A stretch of 6,402 nucleotides of DNA from Geopsychrobacter sp. (GTDB lineage Bacteria; Desulfobacterota; Desulfuromonadia; Desulfuromonadales; Geopsychrobacteraceae): positions 1 to 6,402 of the forward strand of contig JAUXIR010000089.1 in the NCBI GenBank assembly GCA_030620915.1. Direction: 5' to 3'. Each line of letters starts with the position of its first letter. Within the stretch, counting starts at the first letter, position 1. Shown here piece after piece: positions 1 through 5,729 of the stretch. Under the pieces are notes generated by a model. The model saw nothing but the letters and a program-made list of their open reading frames with translations, was not told the DNA's origin and ran no database searches. The translations under genes were made by a program, and so were the position numbers.

Positions 1-119
1 TCATAGAGGTTGTCGCGGTACTGACCGTAGAGTGCGAGCAGACTCGCAGTGAAGATGATGATCAACAGAGTGGTCACCAGGTAGATCTTCTTGCCGATGC
101 TTAAATTTTTGATTTTCAT
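1..119 (-). CDS. N-terminus of membrane sensor, probably methyl-accepting chemotaxis protein (partial)
   Basis: The minus strand opens with ATG at 119-117 and stays open to the window edge, giving 39 codons. The peptide begins MKIKNLSIGKKIYLVTTLLI. A short basic cytoplasmic stretch ending in GKK is followed by a hydrophobic segment at about residues 13-31, then a polar stretch (YGQYRDNLY) that would be periplasmic. This N-in, single-helix, then periplasmic-loop layout is typical of methyl-accepting chemotaxis proteins and also of some sensor histidine kinases and diguanylate cyclases. None of the diagnostic C-terminal domains lies in the window, so the class is inferred from the N-terminus alone. 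The start is supported by GGAG at 128-125, five bases before the ATG. The gene reads away from the lipoprotein gene's terminator and is a separate transcription unit. Confidence 0.6.
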   Translation of the reverse strand, partial: MKIKNLSIGKKIYLVTTLLIIIFTASLLALYGQYRDNLY

Positions 120-333
120 TGTTTCTCCAGTACGGCTTTGAGTAGGGACGGTCTTTAGCTGTCTGCGCCGTAACCTGTTAAAGAGCCTTGGTCCGTTTGC
201 GGTGTGATCGACGGTGCGTCAATATCATTGAGGATCCTTAGCACCATGCTACGGACCTGGTCTGATCGGCATTGATAAACCGGCGGGTCTGCAGGCTGGA
301 TACTCCTCCCGTCTCGCGACATAAGGCGGTTTC
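120..333. other. Intergenic leader region of the sensor gene
   Basis: This 214-bp stretch lies between the sensor start and the terminator at 334-378. On the minus strand it must hold the sensor promoter and leader, but I find no convincing -35/-10 pair: a TTGACG at 222-217 has no matching -10 at normal spacing. Short ORFs here lack coding character. Some segments (CACCGCAAACGG, AGGTTACGG on the minus strand) superficially recall c-di-GMP riboswitch pieces, but the required order is not met. Confidence 0.5.
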
Positions 334-378
334 AAAAGAAAAAGGCCTCCGGTTTAGAACCGAAGGCCTTTTTCTTTT
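334..378 (-). terminator. Bidirectional rho-independent terminator of the lipoprotein gene
   Basis: Two 21-base arms (334-354 and 358-378) flank a 3-base loop. They are complementary except at 349/363. That mismatch is C·A in plus-strand RNA but a G·U wobble in minus-strand RNA, so the hairpin is slightly better on the minus strand. The GC-rich core AGGCCT...CGGTT is flanked by A-rich and T-rich tracts, giving a U-run on either strand. It begins 34 bases after the lipoprotein stop codon (minus strand), the expected place for that gene's terminator. A smaller GCCCG/CGGGC hairpin at 390-403 lies between the stop codon and the terminator. Confidence 0.9.
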
Positions 379-411
379 AATATTAAGTTGCCCGTATCCG
401 GGCATCAACAT

Positions 412-1176
412 TTACTCAACGGTGATTTTAGCGTCCTCGATGATCAGCGCATATTTGTAGCCGTAGCCAAAGTCCTTATCAAGGGAGACCTTGCCGGTCA
501 GCAGTACGGTATCGCCAACCTGAGCTTCAGCTGCGGTGGTGACGGTGATGTCGTTGCTGCCGTCTGCGGCATCGCCACTACCATCTTGAATGTGCAGCCA
601 GTTTTTACCCATGATCTGGGCGTTGTACTTGACCACCTTGCCACGTAGCACGATTTCCTGGCCGGCAAGTTCCGCTTTGCCGGAGTTGACCTCGGCAACG
701 GTCTTGCCGCCGGTAGCCTTGCTGATTCCGGTGAGATCAACTGCAGCCGTAGCGGTGGCAGCAACCTGGGTGTTGGGATGGCCATCAGGCAGAGCCGCAT
801 CGGCGGCAGGTGCGACTGCTGCATTGGGATTGAGAATCGAGTCGACGAAGTAGACGACGTCGAAGTCACGATCAAGTGATTTGCTGTGATAGTTGTTCAT
901 CGGCATTCCGTCAGGAACAATAACATTGTCACCGACAGCAACGCTGAACTCAGGAGCGGCGGCCCAGATTTTTTGCTGGCCGTCATCGACCTGGACATAG
1001 GTATAACCGGCAGAGTTCATGGTTTCAACAACGGTACCGGTAACGCCGGCTGCTTTGGCGGCGGGTGCCTGAGCTTGTGCGGCAGGAGCCTCAACTTTGG
1101 GTGCTTCTTCTTTGCTGCAAGCAGAAAGAGCCAGAACAGCAAGACTTGCGACGAGAAATACAAGGATTCGTTTCAC
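412..1176 (-). CDS. Exported lipoprotein with two OB-fold-like segments (NrfJ-related type)
   Basis: This is a 254-residue protein. Residues 1-20 form a lipoprotein signal peptide: basic MKR, a hydrophobic core, and lipobox L17-S18-A19-C20, with C20 the predicted lipidated cysteine. An Ala/Pro/Glu/Lys-rich linker (about 22-43) follows. Residues 45-115 contain GTVVETMNSAGYTYVQVDDG and resemble the small beta-barrel segment of NrfJ-like periplasmic proteins. A second Ala-rich linker holds a DGHP motif (131-134). Residues about 165-254 resemble a second OB-fold: LRGKVVKYN, then GKNWLHIQDGSG, ITVTT, VGDTVLLTGKV and a closing beta strand. Such proteins are commonly annotated as DNA-binding or OB-fold proteins, but a lipidated envelope protein is unlikely to bind DNA. 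A role in envelope redox or cytochrome maturation is only a guess. The start is GTG at 1176, chosen because GGAGG (1188-1184) sits seven bases upstream and the signal peptide begins there. Confidence 0.85.
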   Translation of the reverse strand: MKRILVFLVASLAVLALSACSKEEAPKVEAPAAQAQAPAAKAAGVTGTVVETMNSAGYTYVQVDDGQQKIWAAAPEFSVAVGDNVIVPDGMPMNNYHSKSLDRDFDVVYFVDSILNPNAAVAPAADAALPDGHPNTQVAATATAAVDLTGISKATGGKTVAEVNSGKAELAGQEIVLRGKVVKYNAQIMGKNWLHIQDGSGDAADGSNDITVTTAAEAQVGDTVLLTGKVSLDKDFGYGYKYALIIEDAKITVE

Positions 1177-1203
1177 GGTACATCCTCCAGCATGATGTTG
1201 TTT

Positions 1204-1220
1204 GCCGTCGGGATGACGGC
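1204..1220 (-). other. Short hairpin in the lipoprotein gene leader
   Basis: GCCGTC at 1204-1209 and GACGGC at 1215-1220 form a perfect 6-bp stem with a 5-base loop. It lies between malQ and the lipoprotein gene, 27 bases before the GTG start. No U-run follows on the minus strand, so it is not a good terminator for malQ. It could stabilise the message or separate the expression levels of the two genes. Its role is inferred only from position. Confidence 0.4.
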
Positions 1221-1238
1221 CTTTAAATAATCAAAGGG

Positions 1239-1268
1239 AAGATAGCACAGGAGAAACTTTAGAAACAA
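1239..1268 (-). promoter_or_regulatory. Possible promoter for the lipoprotein gene
   Basis: On the minus strand TTGTTT (1268-1263) is followed after 18 bases by TATCTT (1244-1239). The -10 carries a preceding TG one base away (TGCTATCTT), an extended -10 feature. This would start a transcript about 55 bases before the GTG start and would uncouple the lipoprotein gene from malQ. The match is moderate and based on sigma-70 consensus only. Confidence 0.35.
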
Positions 1269-1295
1269 GAGGAGGATGGCTTCTTCGTGATCATT

Positions 1296-2798
1296 TTAGT
1301 CTTCTATCGGAATCCGGTCAAATTGTCGGCATAACTCCTTGAGGCGTTCTGCCATGTTCAGCTCCAATTGATCGGGTGTCAGGCGCCAGTTCCAGTTGCC
1401 GGTGGCGGTGCCCGGTTGGTTCATGCGCGCCTTACCGCCTAGCTTCAGCAGATCCTGCATCGGGATGATCGCCAATCTGGCCGAGCTGGCCAGGGCGCAC
1501 CGGATCAGGGGCCAGGGCATCTCGCGGCAGCTTGAATCGAGATAGTCGCGGACTCTCTGTTTGCCGGCGGTGCTGAGGGACTGCCACCAGGCGAGACTGG
1601 TGGTGTTGTCGTGGGTGCCGGTGTAGACGACCGAGTTGCGCGAATACTGATGTGGCAGGTAGGGGTTTTTTGCGCCGGAATCGAAGGCAAACTGTAATAT
1701 TTTCATCCCGGGTAGGCCAAAGTTATCGCGGAGTTGCTCTACTTCAGGGGTGATGATGCCCAGGTCTTCGGCGATCAGGGGGAGTTCGCCCAGGTCTTTC
1801 TCTATCCGCTCAAAAAAATCGGCCCCGGGTCCGGGCTGCCAGGAACCGTGGACCGCAGTCGTTTCAGTTGCCGCTACCGCCCAGCAGGCTTCGAATCCAC
1901 GGAAGTGATCGATCCGGACCAGGTCACATTGCTGCAGATTCCACTGCAGCCGCGCTTGCCACCAGCCATACCCATCCTGCGCCATCCGCTCCCAGTCATA
2001 GAGGGGATTTCCCCACAACTGGCCTGTCTTGCTGAAGTAGTCGGGTGGGACGCCGGCAATCACCTGGGGCCGGCCCTGCTCATCGAGTTGGAAAAGATCG
2101 CGGTTGGCCCAGACATCGGCCGAATCCATATTAACAAAGATCGGCAGGTCGCCGAAAATCTGGATGCCCTGCCGGTTGGCGTATTCCTTCAGCGCGAACC
2201 ATTGCTCGAAGAAAACAAACTGCAGGTATTTTTCTTGAGAGATTTCGCTCTCAAGCCTGGTCCCCCATTTGTGTAATGCCGACTCTTTACGGTCGCGGAC
2301 AGCCGCCGGCCAGTCATACCAGCCCTTGTGATTTTGTGCCTGACGCATGGCGCGATAGAAGGCGTAATCATTGAGCCAACTGGCCTGCTGCCGGCAGAAA
2401 TCGACGAAATTCTGTTGGCGTATTCCGTCATTATGGCCTGCCAGGAATCTGTGTGCGGCCTTTTCTAATAGCGGAGTGCGAACTTCACGACAGGCGTGAA
2501 AATCGATGCGGTCCTCTGCCGGGCTGTGGGGCGGAAGATCTGAACTGTTGAGATCTCCGACTGCAACCAACTGCGCCAGACTGATCAGATCGGGATTGCC
2601 GGCAAAGGCAGAGAAGGAACTGTAGGGGCAGTCGCCGTAGCCGGTCGGTCCGAGGGGCAGAACCTGCCAAGCCGATTGACCCGCAGTGATCAGGTAATCG
2701 ACAAAGAGATAGGCTTCATCGCCGAGGGTGCCGAGTCCTTCCGGCCCTGCCAGTGATGTCGGGTGGAGCAGAATGCCTGATTGTCGGGTTTTAAGCAT
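1296..2798 (-). CDS. malQ: 4-alpha-glucanotransferase (amylomaltase, GH77)
   Basis: This is a full-length 500-residue glycoside hydrolase family 77 enzyme, the usual size for compact bacterial amylomaltases. It transfers alpha-1,4-glucan segments between maltodextrins, releasing glucose, in the cytoplasm as part of maltodextrin and glycogen turnover. All three catalytic carboxylates are visible in their family motifs: nucleophile D297 in VRIDHFRGFEACWAV, acid/base E344 in LIAEDLGIITPEV, and D397 in YTGTHDNT. The N-terminus (SGILLHPTSLAGPEGLGTLG) and the substrate-site segment GDCPYSSFSAFAGNP (about 55-69) are also typical. The GVPPDYFSKTGQLWGNPLYDW stretch at about 249-269 is the conserved block that includes the 250s loop. 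The ATG at 2798 starts 11 bases after the DUF4019 stop. Its weak Shine-Dalgarno AGG overlaps that stop codon, pointing to coupled translation. No disruption is seen. Confidence 0.97.
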   Translation of the reverse strand: MLKTRQSGILLHPTSLAGPEGLGTLGDEAYLFVDYLITAGQSAWQVLPLGPTGYGDCPYSSFSAFAGNPDLISLAQLVAVGDLNSSDLPPHSPAEDRIDFHACREVRTPLLEKAAHRFLAGHNDGIRQQNFVDFCRQQASWLNDYAFYRAMRQAQNHKGWYDWPAAVRDRKESALHKWGTRLESEISQEKYLQFVFFEQWFALKEYANRQGIQIFGDLPIFVNMDSADVWANRDLFQLDEQGRPQVIAGVPPDYFSKTGQLWGNPLYDWERMAQDGYGWWQARLQWNLQQCDLVRIDHFRGFEACWAVAATETTAVHGSWQPGPGADFFERIEKDLGELPLIAEDLGIITPEVEQLRDNFGLPGMKILQFAFDSGAKNPYLPHQYSRNSVVYTGTHDNTTSLAWWQSLSTAGKQRVRDYLDSSCREMPWPLIRCALASSARLAIIPMQDLLKLGGKARMNQPGTATGNWNWRLTPDQLELNMAERLKELCRQFDRIPIED

Positions 2799-2809
2799 CA
2801 GGGATTGAC

Positions 2810-3253
2810 CTACTTTATGAAGTATCCGGCTACGCGCCAGCGGTTATCCTCTTCTAAAATCAGAATAACGGTCTCCATCGCTGCGGCCTTTTTTTCAAAG
2901 GATGATGCATATTTAAAGGTCAGATACTGGCCGTCCGGGGCGTCTTCGGCCCAATCGGAGAAGGACGCATTGTCCTGCTTCCGGTTGTTAAGCTTTCCGA
3001 CCCTGCTGCGCATCGCCGGTATCTGTTGGTTCCAGACTTCGAGAAAGATCTTCTCTCTCATCAGCGAGGATGAGCTGTTCCAGCTTTGTTCGAACTCCTC
3101 GGCATCGACCAGTTGCAGAAAATCCTCAGCGGCCTCAGTCCCTGCGGTGAGAACCTGTGGGTCGATCCTCTTGCTGAAGCTCGGATAGAACATGATCGCA
3201 GAAACGGCAATTATTGCGACCAGGTGGATGTGGTATTTCTTGGGGATAAGCAT
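2810..3253 (-). CDS. DUF4019-family membrane-anchored or exported protein
   Basis: This is a 147-residue protein. Residues about 9-26 are hydrophobic (HLVAIIAVSAIMFYPSF) after a short basic start, giving a signal peptide or single N-terminal anchor without a lipobox. The rest matches the DUF4019 pattern as I know it: an N-terminal helix (AAEDFLQLVDAEEFEQSW), a middle EVWNQQIPAMRSRVGKL region, then APDGQYLTFKYASSFEKK, METVILILEEDNRWRVAGYFIK at the C-terminus. The family has an NTF2/SnoaL-like alpha+beta look and no established biochemical function. The ATG at 3253 is preceded by AAGGG (3267-3263) nine bases upstream. The gene is the first of a run with malQ 11 nt downstream, but no link to glucan metabolism is evident from the sequence. 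I see no clear promoter upstream. Confidence 0.8.
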   Translation of the reverse strand: MLIPKKYHIHLVAIIAVSAIMFYPSFSKRIDPQVLTAGTEAAEDFLQLVDAEEFEQSWNSSSSLMREKIFLEVWNQQIPAMRSRVGKLNNRKQDNASFSDWAEDAPDGQYLTFKYASSFEKKAAAMETVILILEEDNRWRVAGYFIK

Positions 3254-3361
3254 AGTTTAGGACCCTTGATCGGAAAGTAAGTACTGGCTAGATTGAGTGC
3301 TCCGCAGGTTAACAGGATGCCGGAGTCTAGGCAAATCTGAAATTGGCTGATGGAGACAGAC

Positions 3362-3392
3362 AAAGCCCACTCCCTTGCGGGAACGGGCTTTT
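3362..3392. terminator. Terminator-like hairpin next to a tRNA 3'-end remnant
   Basis: AAAGCCC (3362-3368) pairs with GGGCTTT (3385-3391). After a 2x2 internal loop, TCCC (3371-3374) pairs with GGGA (3379-3382) around a TTGC loop. T-rich sequence follows on both strands, somewhat better on the plus strand (four T). It sits four bases beyond the CCA of the tRNA-like remnant on the minus strand, exactly where the terminator of a minus-strand tRNA gene would be. It also insulates the DUF4019-malQ run from upstream transcription. Confidence 0.7.
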
Positions 3393-3396
3393 CAAT

Positions 3397-3413
3397 TGGC
3401 GGAGGCAAGATGG
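3397..3413 (-). other. Possible remnant of a tRNA 3' end (serine type) / attachment-site scar
   Basis: Read on the minus strand, the sequence CCATCTTGCCTCCGCCA ends in CCA, is preceded by G (position 73 of serine or aspartate tRNAs), then TGCCTCC (an acceptor 3' strand that would pair with GGAGGCA), then CATCT (a T-stem 3' strand). The match stops there: the T-loop (expected TTC-purine-A) is absent and no GGAGGCA appears within about 100 bases upstream on that strand. So only the last 17 or so bases of a tRNA are present, followed by a terminator-like hairpin. This is the form expected at the att end of an element that integrated into a tRNA 3' end. The identity is inferred and a chance match is possible. 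Confidence 0.45.
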
Positions 3414-3653
3414 GATGCTATCGCCACTTCCCCCTGCTTTTTGGCTCTCTAACTAGGCTCGCTGCCGCGGCCATCCCTGGCTGGCCATGAATCTACGAAT
3501 TTTTTAAGTGGATAGCCTGTCTGGCGTTCTGTTTTATGCTTATGATTGGTTTTTTTGAACGTTTAAATATCATGAACAGCGTAATCTTTCTTGCACATAG
3601 CGGACACAGGGTTAGCCTATTGTGTCCCGTTGTAAGTAAAAAGACTCAGTCGT

Positions 3654-3678
3654 GGGGTGGGGCACCTGAGCGGGGGGG
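3654..3678 (+). other. G-run cluster (possible G-quadruplex)
   Basis: Runs of four G (3654-3657), four G (3659-3662) and seven G (3672-3678) lie on the plus strand within 25 bases. The last run can supply two G-triplets, so a four-tract quadruplex is formally possible. The cluster is flanked by CTCAG (3645-3649) and CTGAG (3666-3670), which could instead form a competing hairpin. No gene is seen beside it. Confidence 0.4.
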
Positions 3679-3839
3679 TCGCAAAGGAAAAATGTCGACT
3701 TCAGGTTTCGGAGGTCGCCATTTTCATGTCTGATATCGGGTGCTTATGACGAGGCCTTTGTTGAATTGAGGTGCCGTCACTGGGAGGATGCTTCTGTATG
3801 TATTCAGTCGCGGGTGGAATTTTTCGGGCTGCGATTTTA

Positions 3840-3870
3840 TACTCTGGTGTCGATGAGATTACTCTGGTGT
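3840..3870 (+). repeat. Two direct copies of an 11-bp unit, 20-bp period
   Basis: TACTCTGGTGT occurs exactly at 3840-3850 and again at 3860-3870, with nine bases between. The 20-bp spacing puts the copies on nearly the same helical face, as in some binding-site pairs, but only two copies are present and no gene adjoins. Function unknown. Confidence 0.6.
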
Positions 3871-4315
3871 GAACTAGGGGGGCATGATTGATTGTAGCGT
3901 GCAATGGCACGTGGAGCGCTTGTCGATTCATGGGAGAGTTTATTCTCAAGGAGAGAATTGGGTATGTAGGTTTCGGCTGCCCGCCGGGGGAAGATGTTTA
4001 CCTCATGAAGGGGCCGCCATTCTGCCTCAATGACCTGTTCGCGGTCCAGTCTGGTTTGCTTTTGCTGGCGGCTAACCTGTCTCTCGGGCGGTTGGACGAT
4101 TGGACGTGAAGAATATGCTTGTGGCAGTTTTTGTAGAGAGACAATCACTTTGTGACCTATTGATTGGCTTGCTGGTTATGGTTGCTAGATTCGGAAAGCA
4201 TTAAATTCACGACATGAATCTTATTATCGCGAACAAGTGCGTAACCTGCATCGTCCAATAGGCTAGGCGCCTTAATATATTGCAGTCTGTGCGTATGGTC
4301 AACTTACTTATGTAT

Positions 4316-4319
4316 CTAG
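4316..4319. repeat. Left copy of CTAG flanking the insertion sequence
   Basis: CTAG here matches CTAG at 5730-5733 immediately outside the other end. It fits a 4-bp target duplication of the Y-T-A-R kind known for some DDE insertion sequences. Because CTAG is its own reverse complement, it could instead be the outermost part of a 14-bp inverted repeat with no duplication. Confidence 0.65.
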
Positions 4320-4329
4320 CCTCTCCCCA
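4320..4329 (+). repeat. Left terminal inverted repeat of the insertion sequence
   Basis: CCTCTCCCCA matches the reverse complement of 5720-5729 exactly. Beyond these ten bases the two ends diverge (T-run on the left end, A-run on the right end read inward). Confidence 0.85.
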
Positions 4330-4334
4330 TTTTT

Positions 4335-5591
4335 TCAAAGCCGTGGGACTAAACCCGGCAAGCCCAACTGAATCAGAGGCCCAGGAGGCTTGCCGGGCCT
4401 GAGTCGGTCATGCAGCAGGGTTGCCGCTTCGGCAAACAGCCGCTGCCAGCCCTTCAAGATGCTATAGAAGGGGAACTTCGGTCTGTGCCGTCGCTTGTCT
4501 TTCTGCCGTTTCCCCCGCTGGATCAACTCTTCGGACCGGTGTTGTTCTTCAGCTAACATGGCCCAGCTGAGCATCGCCAGCGCCACAAGGTTTCGCAGCA
4601 CTTTGTAACTGCGAGCCTGTACCCGCTCGAGATCAAAACCCTGCTTACTGAAACGATAGCCTTCTTCACAGGCCCAGCGGTCCAGATAGCTGTGAATAAG
4701 GCGTTCCCCCTGACGCTTCCCTCGCACCAGCCGGGTACTGACCAGAACCATCGGTTCGCGCTTCCCGTGACGAACAACGATCAGGCTCAGGGGCCGATCT
4801 GGATGCTCCGGCAATCTGACATGGGTCATTCCGAAGCGAATATCTTTATCGGAACCTTTGCGAAGTTTGCCGCGATGCTTCGTCGGCAGCTGCTTGGCCA
4901 GTTCCTGCACGTCTCCTTTAAAATTTCCGCGCAGCCAATGGCGTTGTTTGGTCACCCGCACCAATACGTCGAAACCTTCTTCCAGCCAGACATTCCACAG
5001 GGCGCTCCGATCCCCACCGCGATCAATGACCCACAGACGCTTGCTGCCGATCGCCGTCTGGACGCGGCGCATGGCGGTCAATATTTCATTGTTCTCGCTG
5101 ACAAACTCCTTTTCCTTACAGGAGTAGAGTTGGCAGAACAGAGGGAGTGTCGTGCCTTTTTTAAGATCACGCGCCACAACATTCAAAAGCGGATAGCCGC
5201 CGACGATCTCCCCTTTGCTCCCATCACGGACATGGCCCCAATGCTCGCTCTTGGGAGCTCCGTCACGATTCAAATCACCAGGGTCGATAGCCAGAATCAT
5301 TTCTTCAGTAACTGTGGGTGCCAGACGGCTCAAGATCTGATCTTCCAGTTCCGGCCATAGGGCATGCTTGCCCAGCATTCGACTCAAGCGTTTGACGGTA
5401 TGATGCAGTCGCTTTGGCTCTTTGAGGGCACGGCCAATTTCAGTCAGCTGCAAACTGCCGCTGGCCAAGATACCACTGCTGACTTCAGCAACCAGCTTCG
5501 CGACAGGCTTACTATGGGTGTCGGTGAGAGCTTCGGCCCAATTCAGAATTTTTGCTTTCCATTTGAAGCGAAGTTTGGCACCATGAGGCAT
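4335..5591 (-). CDS. DDE transposase, IS4 superfamily
   Basis: This 418-residue transposase cuts and joins the ends of the element. The catalytic triad is visible: D103 in LAIDPGDLNRDG, D190 in LWVIDRGGDRSALW and E309 in RWACEEGYRFSKQ. The signature Y302-(2)-R305-(3)-E309-(6)-K316 of the IS4 superfamily is exactly spaced. The insertion between the second D and E (about 120 residues) is beta-strand rich, as in IS4-type transposases. The basic C-terminal segment (KRQKDKRRHRPK, about 361-372) could contact DNA. The start ATG at 5591 has AAAGGAG (5605-5599) seven bases upstream. No frameshift or stop interrupts the frame, so the enzyme should be functional. Its leader contains an inverted repeat overlapping the start codon (see 5590-5656). 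It is divergent from alr. Confidence 0.96.
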   Translation of the reverse strand: MPHGAKLRFKWKAKILNWAEALTDTHSKPVAKLVAEVSSGILASGSLQLTEIGRALKEPKRLHHTVKRLSRMLGKHALWPELEDQILSRLAPTVTEEMILAIDPGDLNRDGAPKSEHWGHVRDGSKGEIVGGYPLLNVVARDLKKGTTLPLFCQLYSCKEKEFVSENNEILTAMRRVQTAIGSKRLWVIDRGGDRSALWNVWLEEGFDVLVRVTKQRHWLRGNFKGDVQELAKQLPTKHRGKLRKGSDKDIRFGMTHVRLPEHPDRPLSLIVVRHGKREPMVLVSTRLVRGKRQGERLIHSYLDRWACEEGYRFSKQGFDLERVQARSYKVLRNLVALAMLSWAMLAEEQHRSEELIQRGKRQKDKRRHRPKFPFYSILKGWQRLFAEAATLLHDRLRPGKPPGPLIQLGLPGLVPRL

Positions 5592-5656
5592 CGGGGTTCT
5601 CCTTTGTTTTCAGATGTTTAGCGGTAAACACATGATAGCAAAGAACGGACCCCGAT
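5590..5656 (-). promoter_or_regulatory. Inverted repeat overlapping transposase start codon (possible read-through silencer)
   Basis: ATCGGGGT (minus, 5656-5649) and ACCCCGAT (minus, 5597-5590) are perfect 8-bp complements 51 bases apart. The second arm contains the first two bases of the ATG start, and the Shine-Dalgarno AAAGGAG lies just inside the loop. A transcript carrying both arms could fold so that the start site is blocked. A transcript starting between them, as from the extended -10 at 5632-5640, would lack the first arm and be translatable. IS10 and IS50 protect themselves from external read-through this way. Here it is inferred from sequence only. A smaller 6-bp hairpin (TGTTTA/TAAACA, 5615-5630) sits inside the loop. 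Confidence 0.5.
5632..5640 (-). promoter_or_regulatory. Possible extended -10 promoter for the transposase
   Basis: TGCTATCAT on the minus strand (5640-5632) is an extended -10 element with five of six -10 bases matching consensus. No good -35 lies upstream, which extended -10 promoters tolerate. Transcription would begin near 5625, after the distal arm of the inverted repeat and about 34 bases before the start codon. Confidence 0.4.
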
Positions 5657-5685
5657 TCTTCTTTTATCTGCTAATTTCCTCCATA

Positions 5686-5714
5686 AATTTAACTGGTTAC
5701 AGACTTCTCGCCAA
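5686..5714 (-). promoter_or_regulatory. Alternative upstream promoter for the transposase
   Basis: TTGGCG (5714-5709) and TAAATT (5691-5686) on the minus strand are spaced by 17 bases, each matching consensus at four of six positions. A transcript from here would include both arms of the leader inverted repeat and so might be poorly translated. Weak prediction. Confidence 0.3.
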
Positions 5715-5719
5715 CTTTT

Positions 5720-5729
5720 TGGGGAGAGG
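5720..5729 (-). repeat. Right terminal inverted repeat of the insertion sequence
   Basis: TGGGGAGAGG is the exact reverse complement of the left end at 4320-4329. It lies directly inside the CTAG flank, on the side of the transposase leader. Confidence 0.85.

Larger units (their letters stand above)
3414..4315. other. Gene-poor interval of about 900 bp, possible island scar
   Basis: No credible gene was found on either strand. The longest open frames (minus 4148-3837, 103 codons from GTG; plus 3888-4109, 73 codons from TTG; plus 3536-3733, 65 codons) overlap one another, show no recognisable domain and have atypical residue make-up. Visible structures are: a GGCCA/TGGCC hairpin (3469-3486); GGACACA/TGTGTCC arms (3602-3608, 3621-3627); a G-run cluster (3654-3678); a 7-bp stem with one wobble (3696-3717); an 11-bp direct repeat (3840-3870); and a tandem TTGGACG (4092-4106). 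AT-rich stretches (about 3498-3580) alternate with GC-rich ones, giving a patchy look. It may be decayed mobile DNA left between the tRNA remnant and the insertion sequence. Confidence 0.5.
4320..5729 (-). mobile_element. Complete insertion sequence, 1410 bp, IS4-superfamily (IS701-like target)
   Basis: The ends carry a perfect 10-bp inverted repeat, CCTCTCCCCA, at 4320-4329 and 5720-5729, flanked by CTAG on both sides. A single intact transposase gene (5591-4335, minus) fills almost the whole element: its stop codon lies 15 bases from the left end, and a 138-base leader occupies the right end. Length, single ORF, Y-R-E-K signature and a 4-bp C-T-A-G flank together fit the IS4/IS701 grouping of DDE elements; I cannot assign a named IS. 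Intact ORF and matching ends suggest recent, possibly active, insertion. It separates the gene-poor interval from the alr leader. Confidence 0.9.

Noticed and set aside
130..240. Possible c-di-GMP (GEMM-I) riboswitch upstream of the sensor gene on the minus strand
   Set aside because: Pieces such as GCAAACGG and GGTTACGG resemble parts of the consensus, but the middle GACGCAAAGC block and the paired helices are not in the required order.
1204..1220. Terminator for malQ
   Set aside because: The 6-bp stem is not followed by a U-run on the minus strand, so read-through into the lipoprotein gene is likely.
1734..2276. 180-codon open frame on the plus strand
   Set aside because: It lies entirely antisense to malQ, whose catalytic motifs are intact; no family resemblance and no good ribosome site.
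3397..3480. Complete tRNA gene on the minus strand
   Set aside because: Only the 3' end fits. The T-loop, anticodon stem and 5' acceptor strand GGAGGCA are missing.
3602..3627. GGACACA/TGTGTCC arms as ends of a second insertion sequence
   Set aside because: The arms are only 12 bases apart with nothing between them, so this is a small hairpin and not element termini.
3837..4148. 103-codon minus-strand frame from GTG, and the overlapping 73-codon plus-strand frame 3888-4109
   Set aside because: They overlap each other, have rare or weak start sites and show no recognisable domain. Either could be a decayed fragment, but there is not enough to call a gene.
4692..5360. 222-codon open frame on the plus strand
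   Set aside because: It is antisense to the transposase gene, which has its complete DDE and YREK motifs; a shadow frame in GC-rich coding DNA.
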